The notes: generated from the sequence alone by a model not told the origin. 64,000 bases of DNA from Cloacibacillus sp. (GCA_036655895.1 JAVVPF010000007.1:1-64000); one strand, 5' to 3'. Shown: positions 1 to 9,646, counted from the first letter of the stretch. Numbers and translations: made by a program.

Positions 1-264
1 CGTACGCTCGAAGACTGCGGCACGCTCGTCTCCGTGCTCATCCCGTGGAACACCTGCGGAGCCTATCACTCCGGGCTGTTTGGCGTATCGACCTTCGCCT
101 ACGCGCCCTACGCCTTCCTCAACTACCTTAACCCGCTCATGGCCATCCTGCTCACCTATATGGGCTTTGGCATATTCTGGCGCGGCAAGGACGGCGAACC
201 GGTACACGGCGGACGCCATCGCCCGAAGGAGCTTGACGACGGCACCGATAATCTGATCGGATAA
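1..264 (+). CDS. nhaC: NhaC-family Na+/H+ antiporter, 3' fragment (5' end outside window)
   Basis: The reading frame is open from base 1 and gives the last 87 residues of an integral membrane Na+/H+ antiporter. By eye about 75 of the 87 residues equal the C-terminus of the complete gene that follows, including the segments LEDCGTLVSVLIPWNTCGAY and WRGKDGEPVHGG. NhaC proteins exchange cytoplasmic Na+ for protons. The fragment ends with a complete stop codon and is followed by a hairpin terminator, so it is a truncated view of an intact gene, not a pseudogene. It forms a tandem pair with the next gene. Confidence 0.9.
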   Translation, partial: RTLEDCGTLVSVLIPWNTCGAYHSGLFGVSTFAYAPYAFLNYLNPLMAILLTYMGFGIFWRGKDGEPVHGGRHRPKELDDGTDNLIG

Positions 265-660
265 CTTGATGAAATAATCAAAAAAACTGCATATTTATAT
301 TAAAAAGTATTCGGAGCTTCGCCTTATATGGCAAAAGCTCCGAATATTTTTAAGCAATGGACGCTCAATGAATATCTTTATATTGAATTATTTGCCCGAA
401 ATAACAATTTTATTCAGAGTATACACAGTTTTATTATTATTTTTAAGATATATCAGCCTTCAAAGTATAGACAATTCCCATAATATAGATTTAAAATAAG
501 AACGAAGGGGAAACGTCCCCCGAAACTTTTTTTCATCTTGATCGATTATTATATTATCCAGCGGGGAGGTGGATGACGGCAAAAACTCAAGGCAGGCATC
601 TTGTTTTTATTTGTTTCCATATTTTATCTTTTTATTCTATGAGGGGAGTGTAGCTTTATA
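265..660 (+). other. 396-base intergenic region between tandem nhaC copies
   Basis: AT-rich spacer without a credible gene. It holds the terminator of the first nhaC (308-351), a weak GGGG/CCCC hairpin (507-520) followed after six bases by a T7 run (527-533), and the ribosome binding site GAGGGGAG (641-648) of the second nhaC. The small hairpin could be a second terminator or an attenuator of the second gene, since a promoter upstream of it is possible; I see no strong -35/-10 pair. No known riboswitch class was recognised. Confidence 0.5.
308..351 (+). terminator. Rho-independent terminator of first nhaC
   Basis: A perfect 12-bp stem pairs 308-319 with 335-346 and runs into five T residues. 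It lies 44 bases after the stop codon of the first antiporter gene. Confidence 0.85.
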
Positions 661-2226
661 ATGGAACAGAAAACCGAAACCAAAGCCCCAAAGATCCCAT
701 CGCTTATGTTGTCACTTCTTATCCTTCTTGCCGTAGCCGGCATGATTATGGCGGCAGTCCTGAAATACGGCACAGACATCCACATCGTGCTTATCCTTGG
801 CGCCATTCTGGCGGGAGCCGTAGGCGTATTTTTTCTGGGCTTCAAATATGAAACCATCGAAACCGGCATCATCGACGGCATTATGGTCGGCATGCAGGCC
901 TGCCTCATCCTCTACACGGTAGGCCCTCTTATCGGAACCTGGATATGTAGCGGCGTCGTTCCCAGCATGATCTATTACGGGCTTTCGATACTTTCGCCCT
1001 CGATCTTCCTGCTGGCCACGCTCATCATCTGCTCCATCGTTTCTCTTGCCACGGGCAGCTCCTGGGCCACCTCCGGCACGGTCGGCATCGCGCTTCTTGG
1101 CATCGCGCTCGGCCTTGGCATCCCCGCTCCGATGACCGCCGGCGTAATCATCTCCGGCGCATACTTCGGGGACAAAATGTCACCGCTTTCTGACACGACG
1201 AACCTTGCGCCCGCCGTCTCCGGCACGAACCTCTTCCAGCACATCCGCGCGATGGTCTGGACGACCGGCCCGACCTACGTCATCGTAGTGGCGATAACGC
1301 TCTTCTTGGGCTTCAGATTTGCAAGCGGCACGCTCGACTATTCAAAGATAGATTCGCTGAAGCTCCTCATTTCCAAAGAGTTCTGGGTCAGCCCGCTCTC
1401 GCTCATAGCGCCTATCGCGGTCATAGCGCTCTCCGCAATGCGTAAGCCCGCCCTTCCGTCGCTTTGGATAGGCATAGCGATATCCATCGGCTTTGCCTTC
1501 GCACAGGGCAACACCTTCGGCGACATCCTGAACATCATGCAGAACGGCTACGTCCCGACGCTCTCCTCTGAGATCTCGGGCGTTGCGGAAGATCCTGCGG
1601 CGCTTGCGGCCATCCTGACGAAAAACGGCATCACAATGGACGCCAAAATAATAGTCGAATCGGCCAAGGACATCGTATCGCTCATGGAACGCGGCGGACT
1701 CCAGTCGATGAACTGGACCATCTCCCTCATTCTCTGCGCCTTCACCTTCGGCTCTACGATGAACATCTGCGGATTCCTCAAAGTCATCCTTGAGGCCATC
1801 ATGAAGCCGATAAGGACAGTCGGCGGCCTCATCACGGCGATCGTATTCTCCTGCTTCGTCTGCGACCTCTTCCTCGGCGACCAGTATCTTTCAATAGCGA
1901 TGCCCGGAACGATGTTCAAGAACGTTTTTGAGCGCACTGGCCTGCATCCGAGGATGCTCTCCCGCTCGCTGGAAGACTGCGGAACGCTCGTTTCCGTGCT
2001 CATTCCGTGGAACACCTGCGGAGCCTATCACGCTGGAGTGTTTGGCGTCTCCACCTTCGCTTACGCTCCATACTGCTTCCTGAACTACCTGAACCCGCTT
2101 GTGGCAATCGCCATGACCTACATGGGACTTGGCGTCTTCTGGCGCGGCAAGGACGGCGAGCCTGTACACGGCGGACGCCATCGCCCGAAGGAACTTGACG
2201 ACGGAACGGAGAGTATTATTGGCTAG
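661..2226 (+). CDS. nhaC: NhaC-family Na+/H+ antiporter
   Basis: A 521-residue polytopic inner-membrane protein, the usual NhaC size or slightly more. Family markers are the segment GAYFGDKMSPLSDTTNLAPA near residue 168 and many hydrophobic helices in both halves. It should exchange Na+ for H+ and so help set internal pH and the Na+ gradient. The start is chosen because GAGGGGAG lies 12 bases upstream. It is the second of two nearly identical antiporters and lies about 5 kb from a sodium-pumping decarboxylase operon, so a role in cycling Na+ pumped by that enzyme is a reasonable inference. The stop overlaps the next gene. Confidence 0.9.
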   Translation: MEQKTETKAPKIPSLMLSLLILLAVAGMIMAAVLKYGTDIHIVLILGAILAGAVGVFFLGFKYETIETGIIDGIMVGMQACLILYTVGPLIGTWICSGVVPSMIYYGLSILSPSIFLLATLIICSIVSLATGSSWATSGTVGIALLGIALGLGIPAPMTAGVIISGAYFGDKMSPLSDTTNLAPAVSGTNLFQHIRAMVWTTGPTYVIVVAITLFLGFRFASGTLDYSKIDSLKLLISKEFWVSPLSLIAPIAVIALSAMRKPALPSLWIGIAISIGFAFAQGNTFGDILNIMQNGYVPTLSSEISGVAEDPAALAAILTKNGITMDAKIIVESAKDIVSLMERGGLQSMNWTISLILCAFTFGSTMNICGFLKVILEAIMKPIRTVGGLITAIVFSCFVCDLFLGDQYLSIAMPGTMFKNVFERTGLHPRMLSRSLEDCGTLVSVLIPWNTCGAYHAGVFGVSTFAYAPYCFLNYLNPLVAIAMTYMGLGVFWRGKDGEPVHGGRHRPKELDDGTESIIG

Positions 2227-2689
2227 AAACCTTGAACCACTGGAAAATATAATTTCCTCAAAGTCAGGCAGAGAGTCGGGAGTGTGGAAAAGCATCTCCT
2301 TTGCGCTCATCGCTCTCTACCTGCTTACAGCCGGCGTCTGGCAGATCTATCACGACGGCCTCACGGGGCGCGCCGCGCTGAACATCTTTCTCGGACTGTG
2401 CAGCATAGTCGTGACGAAATATGAAAAAAGGATATATCTCTCGCCTGAGGGGTTTGTCAAAGAGACGCACACCTGGTTTTCGCACCACAGGGACATGCTG
2501 CCCTGGAGTGAGATACAGCACGTGACGCTCATGTCCAAAGGAGAAAAGCTGCTTGCCTTCATAGAAAGAGACACTTTAGGCTGGAAGCTGCTTTTTGAAA
2601 GAAAGGACATACCGCTGCTTAAAGAGACCATAAAGCAGCACGCCCCAAAAATCCCCATAAGAATAGACGAAAGCAATTCAAGATTCTAA
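2219..2689 (+). CDS. small membrane protein, bacterial PH-like domain
   Basis: A 156-residue protein read from TTG at 2219, which overlaps the nhaC stop by eight bases and has GGAGAG six bases upstream. Longer in-frame starts lie inside nhaC and lack such a site. Two hydrophobic segments (about residues 22-42 and 50-63) are followed by a soluble beta-rich region with PWSEIQHVTL and FERKDIPLLKE, the arrangement seen in membrane-anchored bacterial PH-like or YcxB-type proteins. Function is unknown. Overlap suggests translational coupling to the antiporter, so it may be an accessory of it; that is inference. Confidence 0.65.
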   Translation: MARNLEPLENIISSKSGRESGVWKSISFALIALYLLTAGVWQIYHDGLTGRAALNIFLGLCSIVVTKYEKRIYLSPEGFVKETHTWFSHHRDMLPWSEIQHVTLMSKGEKLLAFIERDTLGWKLLFERKDIPLLKETIKQHAPKIPIRIDESNSRF

Positions 2690-2703
2690 TCAAAACAAAC
2701 AGT

Positions 2704-2748
2704 CAAACAAAAAGAGAGCGTCCGCAAAGGACGCTCTCTTTTTGTTTG
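2704..2748. terminator. bidirectional terminator, 20-bp perfect stem
   Basis: Bases 2704-2723 pair perfectly with 2729-2748 around a five-base loop. The stem carries A5 on one side and T5 on the other, so it can end transcription of the plus-strand gene before it and of the minus-strand gene that ends at 2775. Confidence 0.9.
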
Positions 2749-2774
2749 ATTTTTAGGCGGCGTTAGTTTTATGT

Positions 2775-3512
2775 CTATTTCCCTGACAGAATGTTGTTCT
2801 TTGCCATATATGGCGCTATCACTTTGTGTGGGATGACGAACTCTGGGCTTCCCGTTGAACCGGGAGCCACTTCGTATTTGTCGAAGCAGATGACGATGCT
2901 GCCTTTGTCGTTGATGTAGAATTTCGGTGTGGCCGTTATCCCCGTGAAGCCGGAGGGGTCTTTGGGCGCTATCCAGAAGTTTGCACCGTCTTTTTTGTTT
3001 CTACGCTTCATCTCCTGCGTTATGTATTCGCTTATCGGCTTTACAAAGTCCGCTTTGCCGTTGAAGAAGTCTTCCAGATAGATGAGCTTGCCGGCCTGTT
3101 TGTCGAAGTTGTAAAAGGTATGCGTGGTGGAGGAGGAGCCTGCTATGTTCATCTCATATACGTCAAGCGCCAGCACCTTCGCGCTGTCGCAGCGTATCGC
3201 GTAGTCGAAGACGACGCCCATGTGTCCGCTGAAATTCGGGTCGTCCGCAAGAGTCATCTGCACCTCTTTTTGATACTGCGTCGTGACGGAAAGCGCCCTC
3301 TGGAAGATGGCGTCGTTTACCGCCTCTTGTTCTTTTTTTACGGAAAGGCCCGTCACTACCGGCGTCACGATTTTTGCTTCAAAGCCACGGAACTCCGAGT
3401 TGTAGACGCTGAATTTTAAGATGTTGACGCCAGGCTCCTGTGCGAAGGCGGCGTTTGCCGCAAAAAGCGCGCAGGCGGCCGCAATGACCGCGATGTTTTT
3501 CAAGCTTCTCAT
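2775..3512 (-). CDS. exported protein with DUF3298/RsiV-like C-terminal domain
   Basis: A 245-residue protein with a clear Sec signal peptide (MRSLKN, then a hydrophobic Ala-rich segment ending AFA-QE near residue 25). The mature part resembles DUF4163/DUF3298 proteins: a mixed alpha/beta domain with HTFYNFDKQAGKLIYLEDFF in the middle and a C-terminal segment in which FYINDKGSIVICFDKYEVAPG is typical of the family. It should act outside the inner membrane; related domains occur in RsiV, which binds lysozyme, but no binding function can be read here. It starts two bases after the flavodiiron gene, its GGAGG site overlapping that gene's end, so the two are one operon. Confidence 0.75.
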   Translation of the reverse strand: MRSLKNIAVIAAACALFAANAAFAQEPGVNILKFSVYNSEFRGFEAKIVTPVVTGLSVKKEQEAVNDAIFQRALSVTTQYQKEVQMTLADDPNFSGHMGVVFDYAIRCDSAKVLALDVYEMNIAGSSSTTHTFYNFDKQAGKLIYLEDFFNGKADFVKPISEYITQEMKRRNKKDGANFWIAPKDPSGFTGITATPKFYINDKGSIVICFDKYEVAPGSTGSPEFVIPHKVIAPYMAKNNILSGK

Positions 3513-3514
3513 GG

Positions 3515-4717
3515 TTATGCCTCCTTAACTGCTTCGGCCATGCTGCGGCCAAGTTCGCGGCAGAGCTCAAGGTCTTCTTCGGTGGGGGCGGATTTCACCT
3601 CTATCGTCGGCTCTATGAGACGCCAGTCGCCGCCCTGTTCCGCGAAGACAAGAAGTTCTGCGAGCGCGCCTTTGCTCCAGCTGTAGGAGCCGCAGAGGCC
3701 GAGCACGCGGTTTTTCATCATTTTGTTTTTGAGGGCGCGGCAGAGCGTCGCAACCGGCGGATAAAGCTCTGTGTTGTAGGTGCAGCTTCCGATGACGAGG
3801 CCTTTGTATTTCCATATATCGCGTATGATGTGCGAGAGGTCGGAGCGGGAGGCGTCGTGCACTATCACATCTTTTACGCCGGCTTCGCAGGCGGCGCGCG
3901 CTATTGTGTCGGTCATGAATTTTGTGTTGCCGTACATGGAGCCGTAGACTATTACGATGCCCTCTTTTGTTTCATGGCGGCTCCATTTGTCGTAGAGGTC
4001 TACGATGCGCATCGGGTCGGTGCGGAGGATGGGGCCGTGCGCGGGGCAGATTATTTTTGGCGCGAGCGCGCGCACCTTGGCTATAGCCTTTTGCGCGGGG
4101 CCTGAGTATCGTCCTACGATGTTTGCGAAGTATCTGAGCGTCTCGTCCTCGTAGAGCGACATGTCCAGCTCGTCGTCGAAGATTCCGCCCTCAAGCGCGC
4201 AGAAGCCGCCGAAGGCGTCTGTTGAAAAGAGCACCTTTTCCGTCGTGTCGTAGGAGACCATGCTTTCGGGCCAGTGCACCATAGGGATCATCGCGAAGGC
4301 GAGCTTGTGGTGGCCCAAATCGAGCACGTCGCCCTCTTTTACCTCTATCATGTTGTCTGTGATGCCGTAGAAGGCGTTTATCATCTCAATGGTTTTTTTG
4401 TTGCCGACGATCTTCATTTCAGGGTAGAGCTTGCGCATTATCCTGATGGAGCCGGAGTGGTCCGGTTCCATGTGGTTGACGATGAGGTAGTCTATTTTTT
4501 TGCCTTCGGGCATTATGGAGACGAGGCGTTCCATATATTCGGAAAGTTTGTCGGCCTTAATGGTGTCGATGACGGCGCATTTGTCGTCGTTGATGAAGTA
4601 GGCGTTGTAGGCTACGCCGCGCGGCAGAGACCATAGGCCTTCAAAAAGGTCGGTTTCGCGGTCGTTGCCTCCTATCCAGTATATCCTGTCCGTTACTTTA
4701 ATGGCTTCCTGCATCAT
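3515..4717 (-). CDS. fprA: flavodiiron protein (FprA-type A flavoprotein)
   Basis: Flavodiiron proteins reduce O2 or NO in the cytoplasm of anaerobes. This 400-residue protein has the two standard domains: a metallo-beta-lactamase-like part (1-250) and a flavodoxin part (255-400) with the FMN loop YGSMYGNT near residue 258. The diiron ligands are visible as H82-x-E84-x-D86-H87, H148, D167 and H227. There is no extra rubredoxin or flavin reductase domain, so it is the simple class and needs a separate electron donor not seen here. Two adjacent ATG codons (4717, 4714) could start it. It leads a two-gene operon with the exported DUF3298-like protein. Confidence 0.93.
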   Translation of the reverse strand: MMQEAIKVTDRIYWIGGNDRETDLFEGLWSLPRGVAYNAYFINDDKCAVIDTIKADKLSEYMERLVSIMPEGKKIDYLIVNHMEPDHSGSIRIMRKLYPEMKIVGNKKTIEMINAFYGITDNMIEVKEGDVLDLGHHKLAFAMIPMVHWPESMVSYDTTEKVLFSTDAFGGFCALEGGIFDDELDMSLYEDETLRYFANIVGRYSGPAQKAIAKVRALAPKIICPAHGPILRTDPMRIVDLYDKWSRHETKEGIVIVYGSMYGNTKFMTDTIARAACEAGVKDVIVHDASRSDLSHIIRDIWKYKGLVIGSCTYNTELYPPVATLCRALKNKMMKNRVLGLCGSYSWSKGALAELLVFAEQGGDWRLIEPTIEVKSAPTEEDLELCRELGRSMAEAVKEA

Positions 4718-4929
4718 TTTGGCAGCAGTCCCTTCCTAAACAGATTTTAATTTCCCTGTGATAAATATTATATCTCAAAATTTTTATAATAACATTGGCT
4801 GGAAGCGCTCAATTTTTACTTGCGGCCTTTCTGTGAAAATTGCGGCAGAAATATAACCAATTTGAAAATATTTTGCGCTTGTTCAAAAAAATTTATTAAA
4901 TTATTTTGTCGGAAATTGATGCTCAAATG

Positions 4930-4958
4930 TTGCAATTTCGGCGGAGATAGGCAATAAT
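4930..4958 (+). promoter_or_regulatory. candidate promoter and leader of the mutase-decarboxylase operon
   Basis: TTGCAA (4930-4935) and AATAAT (4953-4958) are 17 bases apart. The leader that follows contains a 7-bp hairpin (5000-5006 with 5012-5018) and the strong site AAGGAGG (5032-5038), eight bases before the TTG start of the mutase. The remaining intergenic sequence, 4718-5046, is AT-rich and holds no gene. The leader has no cobalamin-riboswitch core, unlike the two loci near 42 and 48 kb. Confidence 0.5.
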
Positions 4959-5046
4959 AGGGCCGTGTGGTTTTTTGTAAAGTTTACTAGTGTGCAGACG
5001 GTCATCCTGACGATGACCTCATATGTTTCGCAAGGAGGCGGAGTAA

Positions 5047-6726
5047 TTGTTCGAACCAACACAGCTCCAGGAAGTAGCAGAGGGTAAGAAGGCCTACGAC
5101 GCGTCAGTTGAAAAGGCGCTCGTAAAGGGTCCGGAAAGAAAAGAGCAATTCACAACAGGCGGCGGTATCCCACTTAAGAGGACCTACACGCCGGAAGACG
5201 TCAACAACATCGATTACGCGAAGGATCTTGGATTCCCTGGCATGTATCCGTACACGCGCGGCGTGCAGCCCACGATGTACAGAGGCCGTTTCTGGACAAT
5301 GCGCCAGTACGCGGGCTTTGCTACGGCGGAAGATTCCAACAAGCGCTATCGTTACCTGCTCAGCCAGGGCACGACGGGGCTTTCAGTGGCGTTCGACCTT
5401 CCCACGCAGATCGGCTATGACTCAGACGATCCTATGGCGATCGGCGAATGCGGCAAGGTCGGCGTGGCAATAGACAGCCTTGCCGACGCGGAGATCCTTT
5501 TCGGCGGCATTCCGCTCGACAAAGTCTCCACATCAATGACGATCAACGCTCCTGCCTCCGTGCTGCTTTCCATGTACATCGCGGTCGCGGAAAAGGATGG
5601 CGTGCCTATGAGCGCTCTTTCTGGAACCATCCAGAACGACATTCTCAAGGAATACATAGCGCGCGGCACATATATCTTCCCCCCAAAACCGTCAATGCGT
5701 CTCATCACGGACATTTTTGATTTCTGCTCAACGAACATCCCGAAATGGAACACCATCTCCATCTCCGGCTACCATATCCGCGAAGCCGGCTCAACGGCTA
5801 TCCAGGAAGTGGCCTTCACGCTCGCCGACGGCATCGCCTATATTGAAGCCGCCATCAAAGCGGGACAGGATCCCAACGTATTCGGAAAGCGTCTCTCATT
5901 CTTCTTCAACTCGCACAACGACTTCCTCGAAGAGGTAGCGAAGTTCCGCGCCGCACGCAAGGTGTGGTCGCGCATCATGAAGGAACGCTTCGGCGTCACC
6001 GACAAGAACGCGCTTACGCTCCGCTTCCACACGCAGACGGCGGGCTGCACGCTTACCGCGCAGCAGGCCGAGAACAACATCGTCCGCGTCGCGGTGCAGA
6101 CTATGGCGGCGGTTTGCGGCGGCACGCAGTCGCTGCACACGAACAGCCTTGACGAAGCGCTCGCTCTGCCCACGGACAAGAGCGTCCGCATCGCGCTCCG
6201 CACGCAGCAGATAGTAGCCTACGAGTCAGGCGTCACCAACGTGGTTGACCCGCTTGCCGGAAGCTACGCCATCGAGTCCCTCACAAAAGAGATCGAAGAG
6301 GGCGCGTGGGAGTACATCAAGAAGATCGACGAGCTGGGCGGCATGATGACGGCCATCGAAAAGGGCTATCCTCAGAAGAACATCCAGGACGCGGCCTATC
6401 AGTACCAGAAGTCCATCGAGTCTGGCGACCGCATCATCGTCGGCGTCAACAAGTTCCATATTGACGAAGACATGTCGGAGCGCAAGCTTCTGAAGGTCGA
6501 CGCGAGCGTCGGCGTAAATCAGATAAAGAAGCTCCGCGAGATGAAGGAAAACCGCGATAACGTAAAGGTCAAAGCCACGCTCGACGCGATCCGCGAAGGC
6601 GCAAAGGGCGACGCGAATCTTATGCCGCTCATTCTCGACGCAGTCCGCTGCTACGGTACAGAGGGCGAGATCTGCGGCGTGCTCCGCGATGTATTTGGCG
6701 AGTACAAAGAGAACGTGGTCCTTTAG
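5047..6726 (+). CDS. methylmalonyl-CoA mutase, large (catalytic) subunit of two-subunit type
   Basis: Interconverts succinyl-CoA and (R)-methylmalonyl-CoA by adenosyl-B12 radical chemistry. The 559 residues form the TIM-barrel substrate domain only; the B12 domain is the next gene, as in archaeal and some clostridial enzymes. By matching to the Propionibacterium enzyme, the substrate dyad Tyr89/Arg207 is present as Tyr88 (RQYAGF) and Arg206 (IARGTY), with Gln196 and His243 also kept. Isobutyryl-CoA mutases have Phe and Gln at the dyad, so methylmalonyl-CoA is the likely substrate. Start is TTG at 5047, eight bases after AAGGAGG. First gene of a seven-gene operon. Confidence 0.92.
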   Translation: MFEPTQLQEVAEGKKAYDASVEKALVKGPERKEQFTTGGGIPLKRTYTPEDVNNIDYAKDLGFPGMYPYTRGVQPTMYRGRFWTMRQYAGFATAEDSNKRYRYLLSQGTTGLSVAFDLPTQIGYDSDDPMAIGECGKVGVAIDSLADAEILFGGIPLDKVSTSMTINAPASVLLSMYIAVAEKDGVPMSALSGTIQNDILKEYIARGTYIFPPKPSMRLITDIFDFCSTNIPKWNTISISGYHIREAGSTAIQEVAFTLADGIAYIEAAIKAGQDPNVFGKRLSFFFNSHNDFLEEVAKFRAARKVWSRIMKERFGVTDKNALTLRFHTQTAGCTLTAQQAENNIVRVAVQTMAAVCGGTQSLHTNSLDEALALPTDKSVRIALRTQQIVAYESGVTNVVDPLAGSYAIESLTKEIEEGAWEYIKKIDELGGMMTAIEKGYPQKNIQDAAYQYQKSIESGDRIIVGVNKFHIDEDMSERKLLKVDASVGVNQIKKLREMKENRDNVKVKATLDAIREGAKGDANLMPLILDAVRCYGTEGEICGVLRDVFGEYKENVVL

Positions 6727-6758
6727 GACTGCGAGTGCTTTTTAAGGAGGAAGAAAAA

Positions 6759-7175
6759 ATGGACCGTAAAATTCGCGTAGTTGTTGCGAAACCAGGGCTT
6801 GACGGCCACGACCGCGGCGCAAAGGTCATTGCCAGAGCTTTCAGAGACGCCGGCATGGAGGTCATTTACACAGGGCTTCGCCAGACGCCGGAACAGATAG
6901 TAAACACGGCTATCCAGGAAGACGCTGACGCCATCGGCATCAGCATCCTTTCGGGCGCGCATGAATACTGCTTCAAGACAATAATCGAGCTTCTCAAAGA
7001 GAAGAACGCAGAAGACATCATCGTATTCGGCGGCGGAGTCATTCCCGAAACAGACTATCCGACACTGCTCGGCTTCGGCGCGGGCGCCATCTTTGGCCCC
7101 GGCACGCCCACCACAGAGACGATAGCGTGGCTCGAGAAGACAGTTGCCGAAAAGAGAGCAAAAGAGGCGAATTAA
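6759..7175 (+). CDS. methylmalonyl-CoA mutase, small B12-binding subunit
   Basis: A 138-residue Rossmann-like cobalamin-binding protein that supplies the B12 domain missing from the preceding subunit. The base-off/His-on motif D-x-H-x-x-G is seen at residues 15-20 (DGHDRG), followed by SILSGAH and the glycine turn GGGVIP. The ATG at 6759 is chosen because AAGGAGGA lies just upstream (6744-6751); an earlier in-frame GTG at 6735 has no such site. The length is normal for a free-standing B12 subunit. Confidence 0.93.
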   Translation: MDRKIRVVVAKPGLDGHDRGAKVIARAFRDAGMEVIYTGLRQTPEQIVNTAIQEDADAIGISILSGAHEYCFKTIIELLKEKNAEDIIVFGGGVIPETDYPTLLGFGAGAIFGPGTPTTETIAWLEKTVAEKRAKEAN

Positions 7176-7177
7176 CT

Positions 7178-7582
7178 ATGGATCTTAAAAATATAGATCA
7201 TATCGGCGTTGCTGTAAAAAGCATCGACGAAGCACTGAAATTCTGGGAGGATACTCTCGGAGTGAAGTGCCACGGCATCGAAGAGGTCGTGGAGCAGAAG
7301 GTAAAGACGGCTTTCCTTCCCATCGACGACACAGAGATAGAGCTGCTCGAAGGCACAGCCGAAGACAGCCCCGTCACGAAGTACATCGAGAAGAACGGCC
7401 AGGGCATCCAGCACCTCGCAATCAGAGTGCCTGACATCGAAGCCGCTCTTGCCGAGCTCAAAGAAAAGGGCGTCCGTCTTATCGACGAAAAGCCGCGCAT
7501 CGGCGCGGGCGGCGCAAAAATTGCCTTTATACACCCGAAGGCAAGCGGCGGCGTGCTCCTGGAGCTCTGCCAGCGCGATTAA
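7178..7582 (+). CDS. mce: methylmalonyl-CoA epimerase
   Basis: Converts (R)- to (S)-methylmalonyl-CoA, linking the mutase to the decarboxylase. The 134-residue protein is a vicinal-oxygen-chelate (glyoxalase) fold with the paired metal-binding elements IDHIGVAV near residue 5, QHLAIRVPD in the middle and LLELCQ at the end, as in known epimerases. The start ATG at 7178 is two bases after the stop of the B12 subunit, with GAGG upstream, so translation is probably coupled. An earlier in-frame ATG lies within the previous gene and is unlikely. Confidence 0.93.
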   Translation: MDLKNIDHIGVAVKSIDEALKFWEDTLGVKCHGIEEVVEQKVKTAFLPIDDTEIELLEGTAEDSPVTKYIEKNGQGIQHLAIRVPDIEAALAELKEKGVRLIDEKPRIGAGGAKIAFIHPKASGGVLLELCQRD

Positions 7583-7592
7583 CTAAGGAATT

Positions 7593-7632
7593 AGACGCAC
7601 CCCGTGCCCGCGTTTGGACATGGGGCGCGTCT
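7593..7632 (+). other. intercistronic hairpin between mce and mmdA
   Basis: Two 14-base arms, 7593-7606 and 7619-7632, pair with two G-U pairs. No T run follows, so it is more likely an RNA processing or stability element inside the operon than a terminator. Confidence 0.5.
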
Positions 7633-7676
7633 TAACCAATAGCTACCTGCAACAGATTATGAGGAGGTAAGAAGTA

Positions 7677-9236
7677 ATGGCGGACAAAACGATCGACGAA
7701 CTGTGCGCGGCACTTACGGCCAGACGCGAAAAGGCCGCTCTTGGAGGCGGCCAGAAGGCCATCGAAAAGCAGCACGCTAAAGGCAAAATGACCGCACGCG
7801 AGCGCATTGACGCAGTTCTTGACCCCGGCAGCTTCGTTGAGGTTGACGAGTTTGTAGAGCATCGCTGCACGAATTTCGGCCTGGACAAGACGACATTTCT
7901 TGGCGACGGCGTAGTCACTGGTTACGGAACCATAGACGGACGCATCGTCTATGTCTTCAGCCAGGATTTCACAGTAATGGGCGGTTCCCTTGGAGAAATG
8001 CACGCCCAGAAGATATGCAAGGTGCTGGACCTTGCGCTGACAAACGGCGCGCCCTGCATCGGCATCAACGATTCAGGTGGAGCGCGCATCCAGGAAGCGG
8101 TAGACGCCCTTTCAGGATACGGCAAAATATTCTTCCGCAACGTTAAGGCAAGCGGAGTCATTCCCCAGTTCTCAATCATTGCGGGACCCTGCGCCGGCGG
8201 AGCCGTTTACAGCCCCGCGCTGACCGATTTCATCTTCATGGTGGACAAAGTCGGCATCATGCACATCACCGGCCCCGCGGTCATCAAGTCCGTCACCGGT
8301 GAAGACGTCACCTCCGAGCAGATAGGCGGAGCCATGGCACACAACGCGACCTCCGGCTGCGCGCATTTCTTCTCCGCTACGGAGCAGGACTGCTACGCCC
8401 TCGCGCGCAAAGTGATGGGCTACCTCCCCAGCAACAACATGGAAGAGCCTCCCTTTGTGGAAACAGGCGACGATCCGTCACGCATGGACGCCGCCCTCCG
8501 CGAAATAGTCCCCACGAACCCCAACAGGGGCTACGACGTCCGCGACGTCCTCAAAAAGGTCGTTGACAACGGCGATTTCTGCGAAGTGCAGGAACTCTAC
8601 GCGAAGAATATCGTAACGGGCTTTGCCAGAGTCGGCGGCCGCGTAATCGGCATCATCGCCAACCAGGCGAAGTTCATGGCCGGATGCCTCGACATCGACG
8701 CCTCCGACAAGGCCAGCCGCCATATCCGCATCTGCGACTCCTTCAATATCCCCATCGTAACCTTTGAAGACGTTCCCGGCTACCTCCCCGGCCTCAATCA
8801 GGAGATGGGCGGCATCATCCGCCACGGCGCGAAACTCCTTTACGCCTACAGCGAAGCGACAGCCCCCAAGATCACGATCGTAATGCGCAAGGCTTACGGC
8901 GGTTCTTATCTTGGCATGTGCAGCAAAGACCTCGGAGCGGACGTAGTGCTCGCGTGGCCGCAGGCGCAGATAGCCGTTATGGGCGCTGAAGGCGCGGCAA
9001 ACATCATCTTCCGCAAGGACATCGACGCTGCGGAAGACAAAGCTGCAAAACGCGCGGAAAAGATAGAAGAATACAAAGAGAACTTCGCCAACCCGTATAA
9101 AGCGGCGCAGCGTGGATTCGTCGACCGCGTCATTCTTCCCGAAGAGACACGCCCCGCCCTCTATCAGGCCCTTCTGATGACAGAGAGCAAGAGCGAACTC
9201 CGCCCCAAGCGCAAGCACGGCGTAATGCCCAACTAA
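7677..9236 (+). CDS. mmdA: methylmalonyl-CoA decarboxylase alpha subunit (carboxyltransferase)
   Basis: Transfers the carboxyl group of (S)-methylmalonyl-CoA to the biotin of the gamma subunit, giving propionyl-CoA. At 519 residues it has the usual length and both crotonase-like halves of the acyl-CoA carboxyltransferase family; GGARIQEAVDALSGYGKIF and GPCAGGAVYSPAL mark the N-terminal half, and GYLPGLNQEMGGIIRHGAKL with AYGGSYLGM the C-terminal half. Start ATG 7677 follows GAGGAGG. It is encoded with delta, gamma and beta subunits in order, so the complex is the membrane-bound sodium pump and not a soluble propionyl-CoA carboxylase; no biotin carboxylase is encoded here. Confidence 0.93.
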   Translation: MADKTIDELCAALTARREKAALGGGQKAIEKQHAKGKMTARERIDAVLDPGSFVEVDEFVEHRCTNFGLDKTTFLGDGVVTGYGTIDGRIVYVFSQDFTVMGGSLGEMHAQKICKVLDLALTNGAPCIGINDSGGARIQEAVDALSGYGKIFFRNVKASGVIPQFSIIAGPCAGGAVYSPALTDFIFMVDKVGIMHITGPAVIKSVTGEDVTSEQIGGAMAHNATSGCAHFFSATEQDCYALARKVMGYLPSNNMEEPPFVETGDDPSRMDAALREIVPTNPNRGYDVRDVLKKVVDNGDFCEVQELYAKNIVTGFARVGGRVIGIIANQAKFMAGCLDIDASDKASRHIRICDSFNIPIVTFEDVPGYLPGLNQEMGGIIRHGAKLLYAYSEATAPKITIVMRKAYGGSYLGMCSKDLGADVVLAWPQAQIAVMGAEGAANIIFRKDIDAAEDKAAKRAEKIEEYKENFANPYKAAQRGFVDRVILPEETRPALYQALLMTESKSELRPKRKHGVMPN

Positions 9237-9253
9237 GGCGCCGGAGCTAAATT

Positions 9254-9646
9254 ATGGGAAGTGAACATTTAAGCACCTATTTCACCGGCGTCACCGGCGG
9301 GCTCACCATGTCGCTGATAGCGTTCAGCATAGTCTTCATCGTCATACTCGGGCTCATGCTCGTTATGATGGGAATGAAGCACCTCTGCCGCGCCATCGAC
9401 AACATGCACGCTCCGAAGGCGGCGGCTCCGGTGTCGCCCGCGGCTCCCGCACCAGCAAAAGCGGCGGCCCCTGCGGCTTCCGTCCAGGCAGCTGCTGCTG
9501 ACGACGAGCTTCTTGCCGTCATCTCTGCTGCTATCATGGCCGCTTGCGGCTCAACGGCGCGCGTAGTCGCCTTCAGCCCTGTAAAAGCGCCGGTCTCTTC
9601 CTCATGGAAGAACATCGGCAGAATCCAGAACTCAGAAGGCTGCTAG
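9254..9646 (+). CDS. mmdD: methylmalonyl-CoA decarboxylase delta subunit (OadG family)
   Basis: A 130-residue small anchor subunit. One transmembrane helix (about residues 16-38) is followed by an Ala/Pro-rich linker and a short C-terminal region rich in small residues (LLAVISAAIMAACG), the typical architecture of OadG and MmdD. In this family the subunit holds the carboxyltransferase on the membrane pump and is needed for assembly. Placement between alpha and the biotin carrier, all in one direction, supports the call more than sequence alone does. Confidence 0.85.
   Translation: MGSEHLSTYFTGVTGGLTMSLIAFSIVFIVILGLMLVMMGMKHLCRAIDNMHAPKAAAPVSPAAPAPAKAAAPAASVQAAAADDELLAVISAAIMAACGSTARVVAFSPVKAPVSSSWKNIGRIQNSEGC

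Noticed and set aside
5047-7175. Isobutyryl-CoA mutase (IcmA/IcmB)
   Set aside because: The substrate dyad is Tyr88/Arg206 as in methylmalonyl-CoA mutase, where IcmA has Phe/Gln, and the operon holds epimerase and decarboxylase.
8478-9218. 246-codon minus-strand frame in mmdA
   Set aside because: Shadow of a high-GC coding strand; the plus-strand product is a clear decarboxylase subunit.
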